From NCBI GenBank assembly GCA_947579605.1, contig OX388322.1:7998001-8062000 (forward strand): DNA of 64,000 nucleotides. Direction: 5' to 3'. Within the stretch, counting starts at the first letter, position 1. Every line of letters starts with the position of its first letter. This stretch comes from Athripsodes cinereus. Its lineage: Eukaryota; Arthropoda; Insecta; Trichoptera; Leptoceridae. Shown piece after piece: positions 1-12,100 of the stretch. Below the pieces are notes generated by a model, which saw only the letters and a list, made by a program, of their open reading frames with translations, was not told where the DNA came from and did no database searches. The translations under genes and the position numbers were made by a program.

Positions 1-2487
1 GAACTCATAGTAACGTGTGTGAAGTGAATCATTGAAATTCAAGATTTTTTGAAATTCGACTGTTTTAGATTTTATTTGCGTACCTAGTGATTTTGTGAAT
101 TCAGTTTTTTTTTTATTATAAAATGTTTTCGGTGCAAAAAACCACTTATAAATCTCTAACCATTGCCGAAAAAATGAGGTTAATTAAAGATGTCGACGAT
201 AAAATAGACACTAAGGGTAAAATAGCCTTAAAATATGGAATACCTAATTCCTCATTATCCACAATTTTGAAAAATCGCAACAAAATTGAAGAAGCTTTCC
301 ACGGGTGTAAAGCAAATGAAAATCTACACAGGGTCCGACATTCTAAGTTTGAAGAATTGGAAAACAAGTTATTTGACTTTTTTTCTCAAATAAGAGCAGG
401 AAATATTCCTACGTCTGGCCCTATATTGATTGAGAAAGCCAAATCTATTGCGCTTCAAATGAATATCGATGACTTTAAAGCGTCAAATGGTTGGTTTGAG
501 CGTTTTAAAAAAAGATTCAATATTGTTTGTCTCGCGGTTTGTGGAGAAGCCCAGAAAGTGAATGCTGAAGAAGTGTCACAATGGGTAGCTTCCAACAAAC
601 ACATATGGGAGAAGTACGCAGAAAAAGACATATATAATATGGATGAGACCGGAGTCTTTTATAATATGTTGCCTGATCGCACTTTGGCAACAAAAGGCGA
701 AAAGTGTTTTGGAGGTAAGAGGAGTAAGGAAAGACTTACAGTTGTGCTATGTGCCAATATGGATGGTAGCGATAAGATGAAACTGACAATAATAGGAAAA
801 AATAAGAATCCTAGATGTTTTAAAGGACAAAATCTTATCAATTTACCTGTAAACTATGAATTTAACAAAAAAGCGTGGATGACACGGGACATTTTTAAAC
901 TATTTTGTGTTAGAATGCAGAGGAAAATGGCAGCCTATAACAGAAAGGTTTTGTTGATTTTAGACAATTGCACGGCTCATATAGCCCCGCAATTAAATTT
1001 ACCAAACATCGAACTTCTGTTTTTGCCTCCAAATACAACAAGCTTATTACAACCTTTAGATCAAGGTATAATACAAAGTTTTAAAATGCACTATAGGAAA
1101 AAGCTTATTCATTCGTGTATTGTGCAGATTAATAATAATTGCTCTAGTACAAATTTACGAAAATGGAATGTTTTAGATGCCTGTCGAGCGATGTCGTCAG
1201 CGTGGCAGTTGGTTACGCGAGAAACAATCGCAAATTGTTTCAAAAAAAGTGGCATTACAATGCAACCGTTTGATACTGCTGTGGAGAGTGAGCCGGAAGA
1301 AATAATGACAGGAAACGAGGTGTTAGGATCGGTGAGTTTTACAGACTTTGTTTCGTTTGACGATAATGTGATAACAGCTGAAATTTTTGATCCGTCCCCT
1401 GACGGCATGGAAATTGAAGTAACCACCGATGCTGCAGATGATTCAGACGATGAAACTACTGAAAGCGTTTCCGATCCACTTCCATCCAAGGCTGAAGTTT
1501 TTAAAGCATTAGACATTATTCAGCGACATATATCTGGGGTTGCTGATATGCCGCTTAACATGTGTACAAATTTCGATTTATTTGTGCAACATACAATAAA
1601 ACAATACGAAAGAGGTGGAAAATTAAAACAAGTTAAAATTAATGACTTCTTTAAATCACAATAATACGTACATAAATTTTAAATATTATAGTGAGTGTTA
1701 CGAACGCTTGTCATTTTTTATTATTTAGTGATATTTTAAATGTTTGCTTTTAAAAATAATATGCCCGTAGAAACAATGTGATCAAGTTTTGTGTAGAACA
1801 TAAATGTGTATAATTTAATTTTCTCAAAAAGTGTTACTTTTATCAATATTTTGTTACTTACATTGTTGTGTTAATTGTGCAAAATGCGAGGTTTGGAGAA
1901 AAACGAGGTATGTGATAAAAACTTTACATTTATGATAAACCACGATACGCCCATGTCTTTATTACGTATGTTTTACTACAAACTATTCCATTCTTGTACA
2001 AAGTGTAGCTTATTTGTTTGTTATGCGTATAAGAGTAGTAGAAATGGTTAGCGCTTTCCATGCGGCTCGTTCATCAGCATTACAGTTTTCTTTTTTTTTT
2101 ACAATTTGTTTGGACGCGCGTAATTTCAAAAACCTAGACTATACAAAAGTGCCGATTGCGCTACTTATATGATCCGTGGAAGGGAAGTATAAATGGTTAC
2201 GTCTTTTTACTAGTTAACGTCGTGGGGTATTCATTTCAGTCCGACATTTACAAATTCTATACTTAGGTTATTCTACAGGACATTTAGTATTTTTTTTATC
2301 ACGCAAATTATTTTGACGTTTAGTCCAAAACAGCTGTTTCTATGAGGTATGGTGTGTATGGCTGTATATATATACATATACTGCGTATATCAAAACTATT
2401 TCGAAAATTTCGATTTATCGGGGTTTTCGCTAATTCGAAATCAGTTTTTCGAGGTCCCTTGAATTTCGAAATAACGAGGTTTTACTG
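1..2487 (+). mobile_element. Tigger/pogo DNA transposon, right part (left end outside window)
   Basis: The stretch carries a pogo-type transposase and ends in a typical pogo-family terminal repeat. Read on the minus strand, the right end starts CAGTAAAACCTCG and continues with AT-rich sequence rich in TTCGAA words (about 2400-2487). A TA follows at 2488-2489, as expected for a TA target duplication. No matching terminal repeat is seen between base 1 and the transposase start, so the left end lies upstream of the window. Sequence between 1665 and 2400 is non-coding element DNA with no further gene recognised. Confidence 0.8.
123..1664 (+). CDS. Tigger/pogo-family transposase (CENP-B-like), intact ORF
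   Basis: Uninterrupted 513-aa ORF. An N-terminal CENP-B/psq-type helix-turn-helix spans about residues 8-60, a second HTH_CENPB-type DNA-binding domain about 70-140, and a DDE_1 catalytic core about 170-330. Likely catalytic acidic residues are D174 (in NMDETG), D281 (in LILDNCTAH) and D313 (in QPLDQG), with 31 residues between the last two, as in Tigger transposases. The C-terminus is acidic (about 410-465). The enzyme would cut and paste the element into TA sites in the nucleus. It is single-exon, with the start at the first ATG after an AT-rich leader. No stop or frameshift is seen, so the copy may be young. Whether it is active cannot be judged without the left end. Confidence 0.9.
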   Translation: MFSVQKTTYKSLTIAEKMRLIKDVDDKIDTKGKIALKYGIPNSSLSTILKNRNKIEEAFHGCKANENLHRVRHSKFEELENKLFDFFSQIRAGNIPTSGPILIEKAKSIALQMNIDDFKASNGWFERFKKRFNIVCLAVCGEAQKVNAEEVSQWVASNKHIWEKYAEKDIYNMDETGVFYNMLPDRTLATKGEKCFGGKRSKERLTVVLCANMDGSDKMKLTIIGKNKNPRCFKGQNLINLPVNYEFNKKAWMTRDIFKLFCVRMQRKMAAYNRKVLLILDNCTAHIAPQLNLPNIELLFLPPNTTSLLQPLDQGIIQSFKMHYRKKLIHSCIVQINNNCSSTNLRKWNVLDACRAMSSAWQLVTRETIANCFKKSGITMQPFDTAVESEPEEIMTGNEVLGSVSFTDFVSFDDNVITAEIFDPSPDGMEIEVTTDAADDSDDETTESVSDPLPSKAEVFKALDIIQRHISGVADMPLNMCTNFDLFVQHTIKQYERGGKLKQVKINDFFKSQ

Positions 2488-2577
2488 TATTAATTTTTAA
2501 AAATCACAATTTTTATGAAAAAATCTAATGTCTTGGCACCTTTGGATGCCTATAGACTGGCAACCAGTGATGATATA

Positions 2578-2642
2578 AACCTGGGAGAGGTATCGTTTTA
2601 AAGCTGTTGAATGGGGCTTTAAAACGAGACCTCTCCCAGGTT
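2578..2642. repeat. Short near-perfect hairpin (26-bp stem, 13-nt loop)
   Basis: The arm at 2578-2603 (starting AACCTGGGAGAGGT) pairs with 2617-2642 with a single mismatch. The loop is 13 nt. It sits just outside the Tigger right end. It could be a tiny foldback element or a small-RNA-type hairpin; no gene is visible in it. Confidence 0.7.
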
Positions 2643-2725
2643 ATCAAAATAAACAAACATTGCCGATTAACTGATTGAAAATTTTAGGTACATAAAAACC
2701 AACTTAAATACAACTTATTGGCTAG

Positions 2726-2847
2726 CAGCCGGGTTCTATAAAGAATAAAAAATCTTATTAAATTTTTGCAGAAAAATCTGTTAAAATTCTATTAGTTACA
2801 ATTTTTTTTCTGCTCAAATTTAAGATTTTTTTTTCTGGAACCGGCTG
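2726..2847. repeat. Imperfect inverted repeat, small MITE-like
   Basis: CAGCCGGGTTCTA at the left is mirrored by GGAACCGGCTG at the right, followed inwards by A- and T-rich tracts containing AAAAAATCTTA and TAAGATTTTTT. This suggests a decayed short foldback element downstream of HADHB. Family unknown. Confidence 0.5.
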
Positions 2848-3145
2848 TAAATCTCTTAAAAATCATAAATGCTTATAAAATTTATGTACATGTTCTCTTT
2901 CTATATTAATAAATTATATATACTATTCAAAATAATATAAAAGAGCTTTTTGAGCCATATTGTAACATTAACAGTTTAGTAAAAATGTTCATATAAGTGT
3001 GTGAATAGAGAGTGTAAAGTATAAAATGTTGCACTTACAATAATTAGTTTCGATAGTATACTAAATAGATTCACTCCAAAAAGAGTGTTCAAAAATAAAT
3101 GATGATATAAAAAAGTGTATGAAATGTGGTTTATGTATTATTTAA

Positions 3146-6100
3146 TTAGTTAGGATGAGCTTCTGGATGTCTTTCTATCAACATTCCAACACCTTGTCCT
3201 CCAGCGGCACAAGCAGCCACTAGACCAAACTGTCCATCCTCTCGCACCAGTCTATTAGCCGTGTGCATTGCTAGACGCACTCCAGTGGCGGCAAATGGAT
3301 GTCCAATAGAGAGGGAACCTCCCCAGTTGTTCCATTTGCTCATGTCTGGATTACCAATCTGCAAATATGTACATTCGGTTATTTCTAAAATGCTCTATTC
3401 TATTCCCTCACGCTGCATCCCAAGTGAGGTAGGCAGAGAAAACAGAATGCCATATAGATCTGTAATGTAACTTTCTTATTCATTGGAAGCCAAAATGTCT
3501 ATGAGGTATCATGCGAAGCTGATTTTAAACTTGGAAGGGTATTACTGTTAGACTATGACCTATACCTAGGGGATTCGATCCCGGCCCTTTTTTCTAATCC
3601 CGGGATTATCTACAGTTGATCCCGGGATTGTATTGATAATGTAAAGTGGTAACAAAAACTCAGTAAATCATGTCAAAATCAGTTTTTTTTATTTATCTAC
3701 TACTACTACTATACCATCACGGCATATCCCACAAGTGGGGTAGCCAGCGAACAGCTCCATACAAAACATGCAAGCTGTATTCTCCGTGCCAATATAAAAT
3801 TAAGACATTCAGGATGGGTGGCCAACCTCATCGCCGCATTTAAGATTTATTTATTTATTAAACTATAAACGGCTATTGCCTTTTTTAAATACAAAATAAA
3901 ATCCTAACTTATTCAATTTACATCAAAACATATCATTACTCTACCCTCCATACAATTTAACATGTATACAAGAAGAAAACAGTTCAAAAATATCAGCAAA
4001 ATTAAAATATATAACAAACTAGAAATAAATGTTAAATATTACAAATTATAAAATAATATAGGTAATCAAAACAACCATTCAGTCCAAACCACAAACATAT
4101 ATAAATATGCGCAATCATATAGCTATGTAAAGATGTAAAATGTCTTATTTTTTCGAACACCTGCCTTTAACAGGACACTTGAAAACTTATGGAAAAGAGT
4201 GGGAGACCAATTCTTTATCGGGTGCTCCACGGGATTTTTTACTTATCTGGCAATGAATTTAAGTTTTGAATCTGCAAACAGTCGGTTAAACAAAATTATA
4301 CTTCAAACTTCTTTTAAAATAAACAAACAAGACACTTACGATTTATACAACTAACAATTTATTTTTTTATATTTTTAAATTGTATTCTTGTATTTGTATT
4401 TATTTCATAGTTTTAACTCAGAACAGTTTAAGTTTTGTGGGGCAATATATTCTATAATAATTTATAAATTAGAAAACTTTAGAGTTTAAATAAATATAGT
4501 GAAAATATAACAGTGTTTTGATTATTTATAAATTATTAAATATGAATTTTCACAATGTGAACACAGACACCCTTCAACAAAATTCTATAATGTTGTCTAA
4601 TATTTAGGTTTGTTTGTATGTACTATTTTGGAATATTCTTAGATTTAAATCAACTTAGTTAGACTTACTTATTTAGCTTAACCCATAATAAAAATAAACA
4701 TACTACAGGGATCAATGCTTAAACTCGTATTTTAAAATTAAATTGACCAGAGACTTTATGAATTATTTATTTGAATTACATAGGTCGGTGAGTGACTTTT
4801 AGATGCTATTTTTAAAATATCAAATCGCTCAAGCATTGTTAAGAGACTATTCCAACGCGATTAGCAGTTATACAAAAAATTAAGCTCTCTTCCATGTTTC
4901 TTCTCAATATAGTTTTGAAGCTAAGAACCACTCTCTTTTGAAAATAAGAACCACTACGAACTTTCTTTACGACTTCATTAATATTCCGGTCATTGGTCAA
5001 ACTCACCATTACCGGTTTTATAGACTAATATTGAGTCTAATTCTTCATTATCATCATCCAAATCATCAACAAAAGGCGATAGCCGTTTATGTATTAAATT
5101 AATAAAATATCATCACTGATAGGTTCATTTCCAGGTATTTTTCTATACAATAAATCACAAACAAATAAAAAAATAGAAAAACAATAGTATAACTTTGATA
5201 GTTGAACCTGATGTGAAAATTTTCACAAATCACTCGTTACGTGTGGATTGCCGGTAATAAAAAAATAAAAAAAAAAAAAATCACAAACGGCTAAGTGAAT
5301 ATTGTGTGCAAAACAAACTAGGTGCTTTGTATTAACAAGTTTTCCAACAGTAATTTGGGCCATCAGTAACTATTGCCAGTATTGCCACAATATCGTATCT
5401 AGTGGGATATCGAACTCAGAATAGCGCTCTTATAAGATACTAACACAAGCTTCGGCTGTCAGTGATGCGAATAAGTTCCAAATTCTTGACTTATTGTATA
5501 ATTGTATTGATCCCGAAAATCCCGGGATTCCTTAAATTAAATCCCGGGATTTTCGGGACAAAAATACGACCGGGATCCCCTACCTATACCTGAGCCTCCT
5601 CCATAAGTCTCCAAGCATCTCTATCCTAGGTTATTTACAACCAGTTGCCAACGATTCTTTAAAATGTCAACAATCTGTCGCATAAGAAGCCCTCCTCTAC
5701 TTTTTTTATCTTCACTCGTCTGCCCTTTTTGTCAATCTTTGATCAACATGCCCCACCCCTAACTAAGCTCAGTAGAATAAAATAAAAGCATGACATAATG
5801 AAGGGGTTGGGGGCCAAATGGTAATCTTAAGCTTATAATCGGGAGGTCAGGCAATTCGATTATGTTGCCTATTTCTTCATATCAGAGTATTTGGGATGTA
5901 TTTCTACTTGATAAAGATCTAGATTTATTCAATTGCATATTGTTGATGGGGAGTCAATACCTCTTGTTGTTTTTTATTTGCGTATAGATTGTGAATATTA
6001 CCTTTTGTTGTTTTCCTAGATAATTTTGAGCAAACCAATCAGAATTCAAAGCTTTCAAGTTAGCCAAGATTTGTCCCTGTAAATAGCACACATCATAATT

Positions 6101-9100
6101 ATTACTGTATGTGATAGATATTATTTATAAGTATAATATTATAAGTGATACATAAAACAGTAATTAATTTTGGAAGAAACAATAAACAAAATAACAGAAA
6201 TCTCACAGCAAAGGCCTCATGAATCTCCCAGGTAGATATATCATTCATAGAGAGGCCAGACTTCTCAAGTATCTTAGGGATGGCATAAGCTGGACCCAAC
6301 AGGAGTTGGTCAACTGGATCCTGAAATATAAACATAAAAGTACTTAGTGAATCAGTCTACAAAGTCACTTGATGTGGATAGCTAGAATAAAACATAATTG
6401 TAATTTCAAGATTATAATCAATCCAATTTTTCCATGAAATTTCTCTTCCACTCCTTTCCATATGTTTTCGAGTTTCGTATAAAAGGCATGTGTTCGAAAA
6501 AATAAAGACATTTTACATGGATGTAGAGGTTTGTCACCCGTCTTTATTTTGGCACGAGAGGACAGCTTGTATGTTTGTTACATGCGGCTAATCCACTCGT
6601 GGGATATATCGTGATGGTATAGTAGTAATAGATTAAGCAATTTATTGATGTAATTTTTTATATAACTTCATTATAAACGGTGTTGCGAAATAAGTATGAA
6701 AAATTACCTGTGAAACATAAACAAAATCTCTTAGATATGCCTTTGGCTTCAGTCCCAACTCCTTGGCCTTTTGCTCTGACATTATCAAACAAGCTGATGC
6801 TCCATCAGTCTACAAAAAAAAACAACCATACTATATACACTGTACTGCATCATATCATGTACCTATGATTTACCAAATCAGAATATGCAATAAGTAAATG
6901 TAAATATAAAAATTCACTTACCAAATAAGAGGAGTTAGCTGCTGTAACAGTACCGTGTGGTTTAATGAAAGCTGGTTTCAGTTTAGCCAATTGTTCAGGT
7001 GTGGAAATTCGGATACCATTGTCTTTATCAATGAGTTTGTCCAATCCCTCCACTGAAATAAATATATATCAACAATAAAATACAAAATACACAAAGTAAC
7101 GTTGAAATGAAAACGATATGATAGACATGAATGAGATAATGAATGCATTAAAAAAAGCGAAGTGCGGTAAAGCTGTAGGGTATGATTGTGTTGCCGTTGA
7201 GCTCATCAAGTCTGGTGGACCGGGGGCTCTCGCGTGGTGTTTGGAGCTTTTCAACGATTGTTGGAGAGAAGGTGTTACACCAGAGGATTGGAGGAGGGCT
7301 ATCATCTGCCCCCTGTACAAAGGGAAAGGCTCTAGACTTGAATGCGGGAGTTATCGGGCTATTAGCTTGCTGAGCTCAATAGGGAATCTGTATGGTAGAA
7401 TTTTGATTGAGAGAGTACGAAAGATAACTGAGTGTAAGATATGGGATGCGCAAGGAGCTTTTTTGAATGGCAGAGGGTGCACCGATCAGATCTTCTCCCT
7501 GCGAATGGTTATAGAGAAGTTTCTGGGTAAACACCAGAGGCTTTTTTGTGCGTTCGTGGATCTGGAGAAAGCATATGATCGAGTGGACCGTGAAAGGTTG
7601 TGGCGCGTGTTGTCGGAGTATGGGGTGAGCAGCCGGTTGATCCGCGCAATCTCTTCACTTTACGTGGGAAGCTCCGCTTGCGTGAGGATAAATAACACTC
7701 TCTCGGAGTGGTTTGTCCTCACCAAGGGAGTGAAGCAAGGTTGTGTCATGTCTCCGTGGCTGTTCAACCTATTCTTTGACTACTGTATGCGACCTGTGAA
7801 AGAGATGTATGTTGGTGTCGAGCTGAATGGGTTTCGGGTGAATGCATTGATGTACGCAGATGATTTGGTGTTAATGGCTGAGAGTGAAAGGGACTTACAA
7901 GAGATTGTTACGTGTGTGTATGATAGTTGCAATTTGAATGGTTTGAAAATGAATGTTATGAAGACGAAAGTTCTTGTTTTTGAAAGAGAGAATGAAAAAA
8001 CGATTTGCGAGATTAAAGTTGGTGACGAATGTCTGGAGCAAGTAAGTGAGTATGTATATTTGGGAAGTATGTTTACGAGGGATGGAAGATGCGATAGGGA
8101 CATTGAAAGAAGGAAAGTGGCCGGTGCTAGAGTAAACGGTGCACTTCGACCCATTGTCAGCAATGACAATGTGTCGAACATGGCTAAAATGCTGGTGCAC
8201 AATACCATTCTGGTACCGTCACTTACGTATGCAAGCGAGACATGGACGTGGTTGACGAAGGACGAAAGTGGAATAAATGCAGTAGAGATGCGATCGTTGA
8301 GAAGAATGGTTGGTAAAACGCTGCGTGATAGAGTGAAGAATGAGGATATTAGAAGAATGAGCGGATGCAAGAAGACTGTTGTGGACAGAATGCGCGTGAA
8401 TAAACTACGGTGGTTTGGGCATGTTGAACGAGGTAAGAATGACAAAGAGGATATACTTATCTGAAAGAAAGGGTGTGAGGAAACGCGGGCGTCCGAGAAC
8501 CACGTGGCTTGATCACGTGGATCAAATTTTCAAGGACGGCCGCGTGTTGAGTAAGAGGAACCGACGTGCGTGTATGAGGAACTGTATGAATGTGGAGGAA
8601 GCGAAGGAAGTGTGTAAAGATAGATCTGTTTGGCGTTCCGTTCTCTCTGCCTACCCCACTTGGGACACGGCGTGAGGGTATAGAAGAATTCTAAAAGTTT
8701 AAATTGGGAATTGTACCTCTAAAGCGATTTTCTCGTACAGTGGAGTACTGCAGGGATTGCACCTGGGACCAATATTGTTCAATGATATAATAAAGATTTT
8801 CCGAGATATAGAGGTTTTGCTTGTGGACGATCTATAGCTATATAAAACTTTTAACAATAACATAATAACAACAACTGTCTTATATTGCAAAAAAGATTTT
8901 TTTTGACTTGACAATTGTTTTGTTTGTGTTTTGTTGTCTACAGAGGCCTGAGTCAATAACACACTTTCACGTCACGTTCCCGCTCCGTTAACGTTCGAGT
9001 ATAGACGAAGTTGCAAGCAAGTGTCAATTTCGTTGCTAAGATACACAATAGTTACGAAAATTAACACTTTGGCGCAACATCGTCTGCACCCGAACGCTAA

Positions 9101-12100
9101 CGGAGCGGGAACGTGACGCGAAAGTGTGTTATTGACTCAGGCCTCAGAACTGTTTAATTGACATGTAAAAGGCTCATGTGTGCATTAATGTAAATGTATA
9201 TATAAAGTCTTCATTACTACAAAATATATTTTCAATAAATCATAGTGAATGTATTGATATTTTGATTTACCTTTAACGGGAATACGATCGGTTAAGAATC
9301 CAGCTTCAGAAGCCTTCTGGGCTAAGGTATGAGAGCGCAGAGCGTACTCATCTTGTTCAGCTCTGGAAACAGCAAAAGCCGCTGCCAAACGATCAGCCGA
9401 GGCTCCCATAATCTCGTTTGTCGAGAATTCAGCCACAGCAGGAAGCTAATAGGAATAAAAAAACTTGAAATAAACATTTTCATTGAATTAATTTAATTTT
9501 ATCAATCAATCTTGGATTAGACAAAAGTAAATGTACAACAAGATGTATCCCATATTGCCATAAATAGTGTAACAAGGAACACAAAAGTAACAAACTTGTG
9601 TTACAAAATCATCAAATAGACCATTAAAGGTCACGTGGTCTTGTCTATGGATTTGCTTTTGCTTGGGGGGCAAACAGTCAGATTGCGCAAATCATCTTTG
9701 TAGGATGTTATGCCATAAGAGAAAAAAAAGAAAGTCAGACGACAAAATAATAACAAAATCAACACTGACAGTTTTTTTGATTATTAGGTATTCTTTAGGC
9801 GTTCCACCTAATATTACACCGTAATAGTCTGTTGTGTTGGGATGCCTGATGCCCCTCAATGATTTTTCTGTGACGTCATCCTTTAATGGTCTATTGGTTT
9901 CAAGTGCAAATAAGATGAAATTTGGGTTAGTTGGAAGAGATCACACCTTTGTGATAAACTCACCCTCTGTATATTAATTGTATCTAACTTGAATGTATAC
10001 CCTCATGTAATTGTTTGTAATCAATTTACAGTAAAGAATGAATAAATAAATAAAAGATGTGATTATTATAAATAAAATACATCATCCATCTCTCACAAGT
10101 GAGGTAGCCAATAAAATTTATGCATGTAACACAAGCTATCTTCTAAGTACCAATAAAAATAACACATCCAAGATGGGTGGCATGCCTAAAAATTGAACTG
10201 AAGATATTAAAAATGGCACATTTGTGATGTTTTACAAATAACTGCCTTTTACAGGACAATCAAAAACTTACAGAAGAGAATGGGAATCCTATTTATTGAT
10301 CGGAACTCTACAGAGTCATGAAATGGTTTAAGTCTTTTTTTTATATAAGAAGCATTGCATATGAATAATTTTTATTTAAAGATAACTTTACAGTTTGTTC
10401 AACTCACTTCAGGCATTAAGAATCCAGGTCGGAATGATGCAAGCAGCTGCAATCTCTGTAGTGGAGTCTTAGCCTTGTTAGCCTTAAGGAGAAGAGCTCT
10501 CATCTTGCGGCTATGACGAATAGGAACGTCTGACATGAACTCAACACCTCCAGCTACAACTGTGTCAACAGCACCACATGCAATCATACCGACACCTGAA
10601 AAATTAAAATAGTTATAAATTTATCTATCTATATATACCATTTTTAGGTTAGTTGAAAGATATTGCGCCTTTGTGATAAACACGCTCTCTATATTGATTA
10701 CACTTATTACATACATTAAACATATAGGTAGACAACCTTATATTAAACATATAGGGTGTTTTATTTTTTAAGGCAAAAAATAAAATGCAATTTTTTAGCA
10801 ATATTCGCTTACGCCCTGAGTCTCGGTGATGCAAAAGATATATATGCCAAATTTCAAGAAGACTGGATAATATTTAGAGGTGGCACACTTTGACCACTTT
10901 TATAAAAGTAAGCAAAAAATTAAATATTTCAATGTAAATTACTTTTATTGAAAACTAGAGATCATAAATTTAAAATTATATTAATCAGCAATGAATGATG
11001 CAATCCCTTATTTTATTCGCTTGATGACAACCTTTCTATGATGCTCGACTACCCTCAGCAAGAATTGTTTTTGTTGTTCGTCCCTGGCTGATTCGTTAAA
11101 CTTTTTTATTAGAGCAATTTCTATTTCTGCGCTATCATTGACTATCTTCAGAGCATTCACATGGCTTTTTAGAGAATGACTGCAGTATTCTGTCATGCCG
11201 TAGAACCAAAACAATTCAAAGAACACCTTTGTTTTATTACTAATAAAATGGCTTAGGTCTTTTCCTTCAAAACCAAGGTTTTTACTTTCAAATTGTTTTA
11301 GTGACTTTTTGTTTGCAGATTTGATTTCTAAATTTTCAATAATATTTTCTTTATCAGCCTGTGTAAATGCGTTCGTCTAAAAAAGCCAGTCCCACATTTG
11401 TGTCCGACAGGTACCAAAAATGTCTCTTAGCAACTGCGAGAGCACTTCTTTTGATATCTGCTCAGAAGCTAAAGCATATCCAAATCATTTTTTGGAGCCC
11501 ATCGACTCACAATGCCTCGTGTCAAAAGCGAACGTATATGAGGCTGACAAAATATGCAACCCGTTTTATTCCTTTCAATTCTTTTTGAGAAGTATTCAAC
11601 TGTTTAGAAAACAGTCAGTCACTAGAACTGCAACCCTATCTTCTAAAGTTTTGTAGCATCCTCGGCCAACTGACGGCAACAGTTTATTGTCCAAGCAAAA
11701 GACCAAATGTGGGTGATTTTCAATGAGCGATTTTTCGATTTTCTTCGCCATATTACTTCTATTGATCGCTCAAGCTCGGTAAACAGTAGCTGGAGATGTG
11801 TACATTTTTGAGACATTATTGCCAAGGCTCTTTTCATTTGCTATGAATGATGTACTTGCTTGTCGAATAGTTGCCGAAGGCGAACACTCTGCCTCTTTGT
11901 CACTAGGTGATGATGACTATGGAGATGAGTCTTCCAGTATAACTTGTTGTATGTTTGTAATTTATGTATTGTGTTGTCAGTTTTCTGTGAGTGTCTCTAT
12001 AAAATAAAATAAAATAACTCTGTGGTGACAAGGTAAAGGGGCGTGAGTCAGTTTTGCAGTTTTGAGTTATTCCCTCCACAGAAATGTAGGTGTATGTCAT

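Noticed and set aside
7780..8445. Long minus-strand open frame (221 codons)
   Set aside because: It lies antisense to the LINE RT, is Ser/Leu-rich, and has no family likeness. Shadow of the RT frame.
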